Below are positions 12,493 through 13,794 of a stretch of DNA of 13,794 bases, one piece after another. How positions within the stretch are numbered: the first letter of the stretch is position 1; each line of letters begins with the position of its first letter. The stretch covers positions 1 through 13,794 of the forward strand of contig DASVBE010000013.1 in NCBI GenBank assembly GCA_036375995.1, in the 5' to 3' direction. The notes under the pieces were generated by a model. That model saw nothing but the letters and a program-made list of their open reading frames with translations. It searched no databases and was not told where the DNA came from. The DNA is from DASVBE01 sp036375995. GTDB taxonomy: Bacteria > Actinomycetota > Actinomycetes > Streptosporangiales > Streptosporangiaceae. Made by a program: the position numbers and the translations under genes.

Positions 12493-13794
12493 TTACCGCC
12501 GGATCAGCGTGCCGGTCCTGACGCTGACCGCGTACACGTGCCCGCCCCTGGTGCCTACGTAGACCCGGCCGTTGGCCAGCACCGGCGTGGCGACCAGATC
12601 ATCGGCGAGGAACGGCCGTGGCCACTGCCCGCACCGCCGGCCGTCCATGGCATCCAGGCAGTACATCCGGGAGCCGCTGCCAACGAACACCGTGCCGAAC
12701 GCCACGACCGGGCCGGACACCGGGCCGGGCAGGGTGACCGGGCCGGCCCAGACCTGCTGGCCGTGGCCCGTGGTCAGCGCGTACACCGAGTCGCCGGTGC
12801 CCGCGTACACCACACCGTTGGCCACGGCGGGCTGGTACTGGGCCTGGCCGCTGACCGGGTGGCTCCATAGCTGGTGGCCATCGCTGGTCCGCAACGCGTG
12901 CAGCGTTCCGTCCAGGCTGTCCACGAACACGGTGCCGCCGTCCGGGGTCAGCGACGGCAGCGCGGTGGCCGCACCGCTCAGCAGATGCCGCCAGCGGGCC
13001 TTGCCGTTCGCGGGGTTCAGCGCGTACAGGTATGGGCCGGCCCCGACGTAGAGGGTCCGCTGCCGCAGCGGTGCGCCTGGCTCCGCCTGGTTGTCGGCCA
13101 GCGGGCCGGACCGGACCGGGCCCGCCAGCCGGAGCGGCCGCGCGAAGTCCGCGCCGGTCTGCGCCTCGACGGCATAGAGCTGGTTGCCGCTGCCGAAGAA
13201 GACCACCCCGTCGAGGAACACCGGGCTGGTCGGGGTGCCGGCCAGGCGGCCGACCGCGGGATAGCGCCACAGGAACGCGCCGGTCCCCGCGTCCAGCCCG
13301 TAGAGGTGGCCGTCCGAACTGGCCGCGTACACCTTGTGGGCCGCCACCCCGGGCCGGGTGTCGACCGGGGCGAGGGCGGGCTGGCCCTTGCGCGGATACC
13401 GCCAGAGCACCGCACCGGTGAACGCATTCAGCACGTAGACGTGCCCGTTGTGGTCACCCATGTAGAGCCGGCCGCCGTTCGAGTACGGCCGGGTATACAC
13501 CGGCCCGAACAGGCTGGCCGGCCAGTGCGCCGAGGCCGGCCGATGGGGCGGGGGCGCGGGGCTCCCGCCCAGCACGGCGCGGGCCCCGGCCAGGACCCCG
13601 GCCACGGCCAGCACGGCCGCGGCGCCGGCCAGCACGCGCCGGCCAGGACGCCACGGGGCCTTGACGGTAGCCGCCGCGCCGCTAGCTCCGGCCGGCTCTG
13701 GCCCGGCCTTCGGGACGGCGGCCGCTGGGTCGTGCGGCGCACGGGGCGGTGGTGCGGCAGGTGGGTCAGGCGGGACGGCCGCGGCGGGCGGCAC
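12493..13794 (-). CDS. Membrane-anchored PQQ-type beta-propeller protein, C-terminal part (5' end outside window)
   Basis: The frame is open to the window edge, so the 433 visible residues are the C-terminal part of a longer protein or nearly all of a short one. In order: a Pro/Ala-rich tail (1-45), a basic PWRPGRR patch, one membrane helix (about 53-75), a short Pro-rich linker, and eight repeats of the form G-x-V-Y-x-G-x-x-x-G-x-x-Y-A-L-x-x-x-T-G-x-x-x-W. These start near residues 108, 153, 196, 246, 287, 327, 367 and 409, which fits an eight-bladed propeller. The orientation (basic side inside) puts the propeller outside the cell. In actinomycetes this arrangement is frequent behind a Ser/Thr kinase domain, so a receptor kinase is one possibility; a stand-alone propeller with a BamB-like fold is the other. 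The stop is 24 bp from the convergent HAD gene. Ligand and function are unknown. Confidence 0.85.
   Translation of the reverse strand: MPPAAAVPPDPPAAPPPRAPHDPAAAVPKAGPEPAGASGAAATVKAPWRPGRRVLAGAAAVLAVAGVLAGARAVLGGSPAPPPHRPASAHWPASLFGPVYTRPYSNGGRLYMGDHNGHVYVLNAFTGAVLWRYPRKGQPALAPVDTRPGVAAHKVYAASSDGHLYGLDAGTGAFLWRYPAVGRLAGTPTSPVFLDGVVFFGSGNQLYAVEAQTGADFARPLRLAGPVRSGPLADNQAEPGAPLRQRTLYVGAGPYLYALNPANGKARWRHLLSGAATALPSLTPDGGTVFVDSLDGTLHALRTSDGHQLWSHPVSGQAQYQPAVANGVVYAGTGDSVYALTTGHGQQVWAGPVTLPGPVSGPVVAFGTVFVGSGSRMYCLDAMDGRRCGQWPRPFLADDLVATPVLANGRVYVGTRGGHVYAVSVRTGTLIRR

Noticed and set aside
1..13794. CRISPR array, tRNA, rRNA, phage defence or biosynthetic megasynthase genes
   Set aside because: I looked for regular spaced repeats, cloverleaf-type sequences and characteristic domains and saw none.

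Overview
The window is chromosome-like DNA from a very GC-rich bacterium. Third codon positions are almost all G or C, GTG starts are frequent, and ATGA/GTGA start-stop overlaps are common. With the gene types present (a mycobacterial-style GabD1, acyl-CoA dehydrogenase pairs, a NodI/NodJ-like ABC exporter, a Pro-rich membrane-anchored beta-propeller protein), this points to an actinomycete (Actinomycetota). I cannot name a genus. I see no tRNA, rRNA, CRISPR array or transposase.

Layout: (1) Positions 1-2288 carry the 3' end of an ABC exporter operon on the + strand: a truncated ATPase, then two different ABC-2 permeases, each overlapping the gene before it. (2) Positions 2289-2465 form a convergent gap holding a long imperfect hairpin bounded by 14-bp direct repeats. 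(3) Positions 2466-4130, minus strand, encode a DUF885-family putative metallohydrolase. (4) Positions 4131-4294 form a divergent promoter region with three 11-12 bp tandem repeats and a perfect 12-bp palindrome. (5) Positions 4295-9442 hold a tightly packed + strand operon: acyl-CoA dehydrogenase, short-chain dehydrogenase (SDR), a complementary pair of acyl-CoA dehydrogenases, and a second SDR. A gabD1-type aldehyde dehydrogenase follows after a 110-bp gap and ends at 10929. (6) Positions 10983-11636, minus strand, encode a TetR-family regulator. (7) Positions 11767-12468, + strand, encode a HAD hydrolase related to type II haloacid dehalogenases. (8) Positions 12493-13794, minus strand, encode the C-terminal part of a membrane-anchored, eight-repeat PQQ-type beta-propeller protein that continues beyond the window.

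How the genes may work together: the central block looks like a catabolic cassette for an unidentified acyl-CoA. The dehydrogenases would introduce alpha,beta double bonds and the SDRs would oxidise hydroxyacyl or alcohol intermediates. The aldehyde dehydrogenase would oxidise a semialdehyde or aldehyde product. No CoA ligase, enoyl-CoA hydratase or thiolase lies in view, so other loci would have to supply those steps. The TetR gene is the obvious candidate regulator. The 10-bp palindrome ACCGGCCGGT occurs both in front of the operon and just upstream of the TetR gene, and I found it nowhere else in the window by eye. The second and third acyl-CoA dehydrogenases have complementary missing motifs, which suggests they form one heteromeric enzyme.
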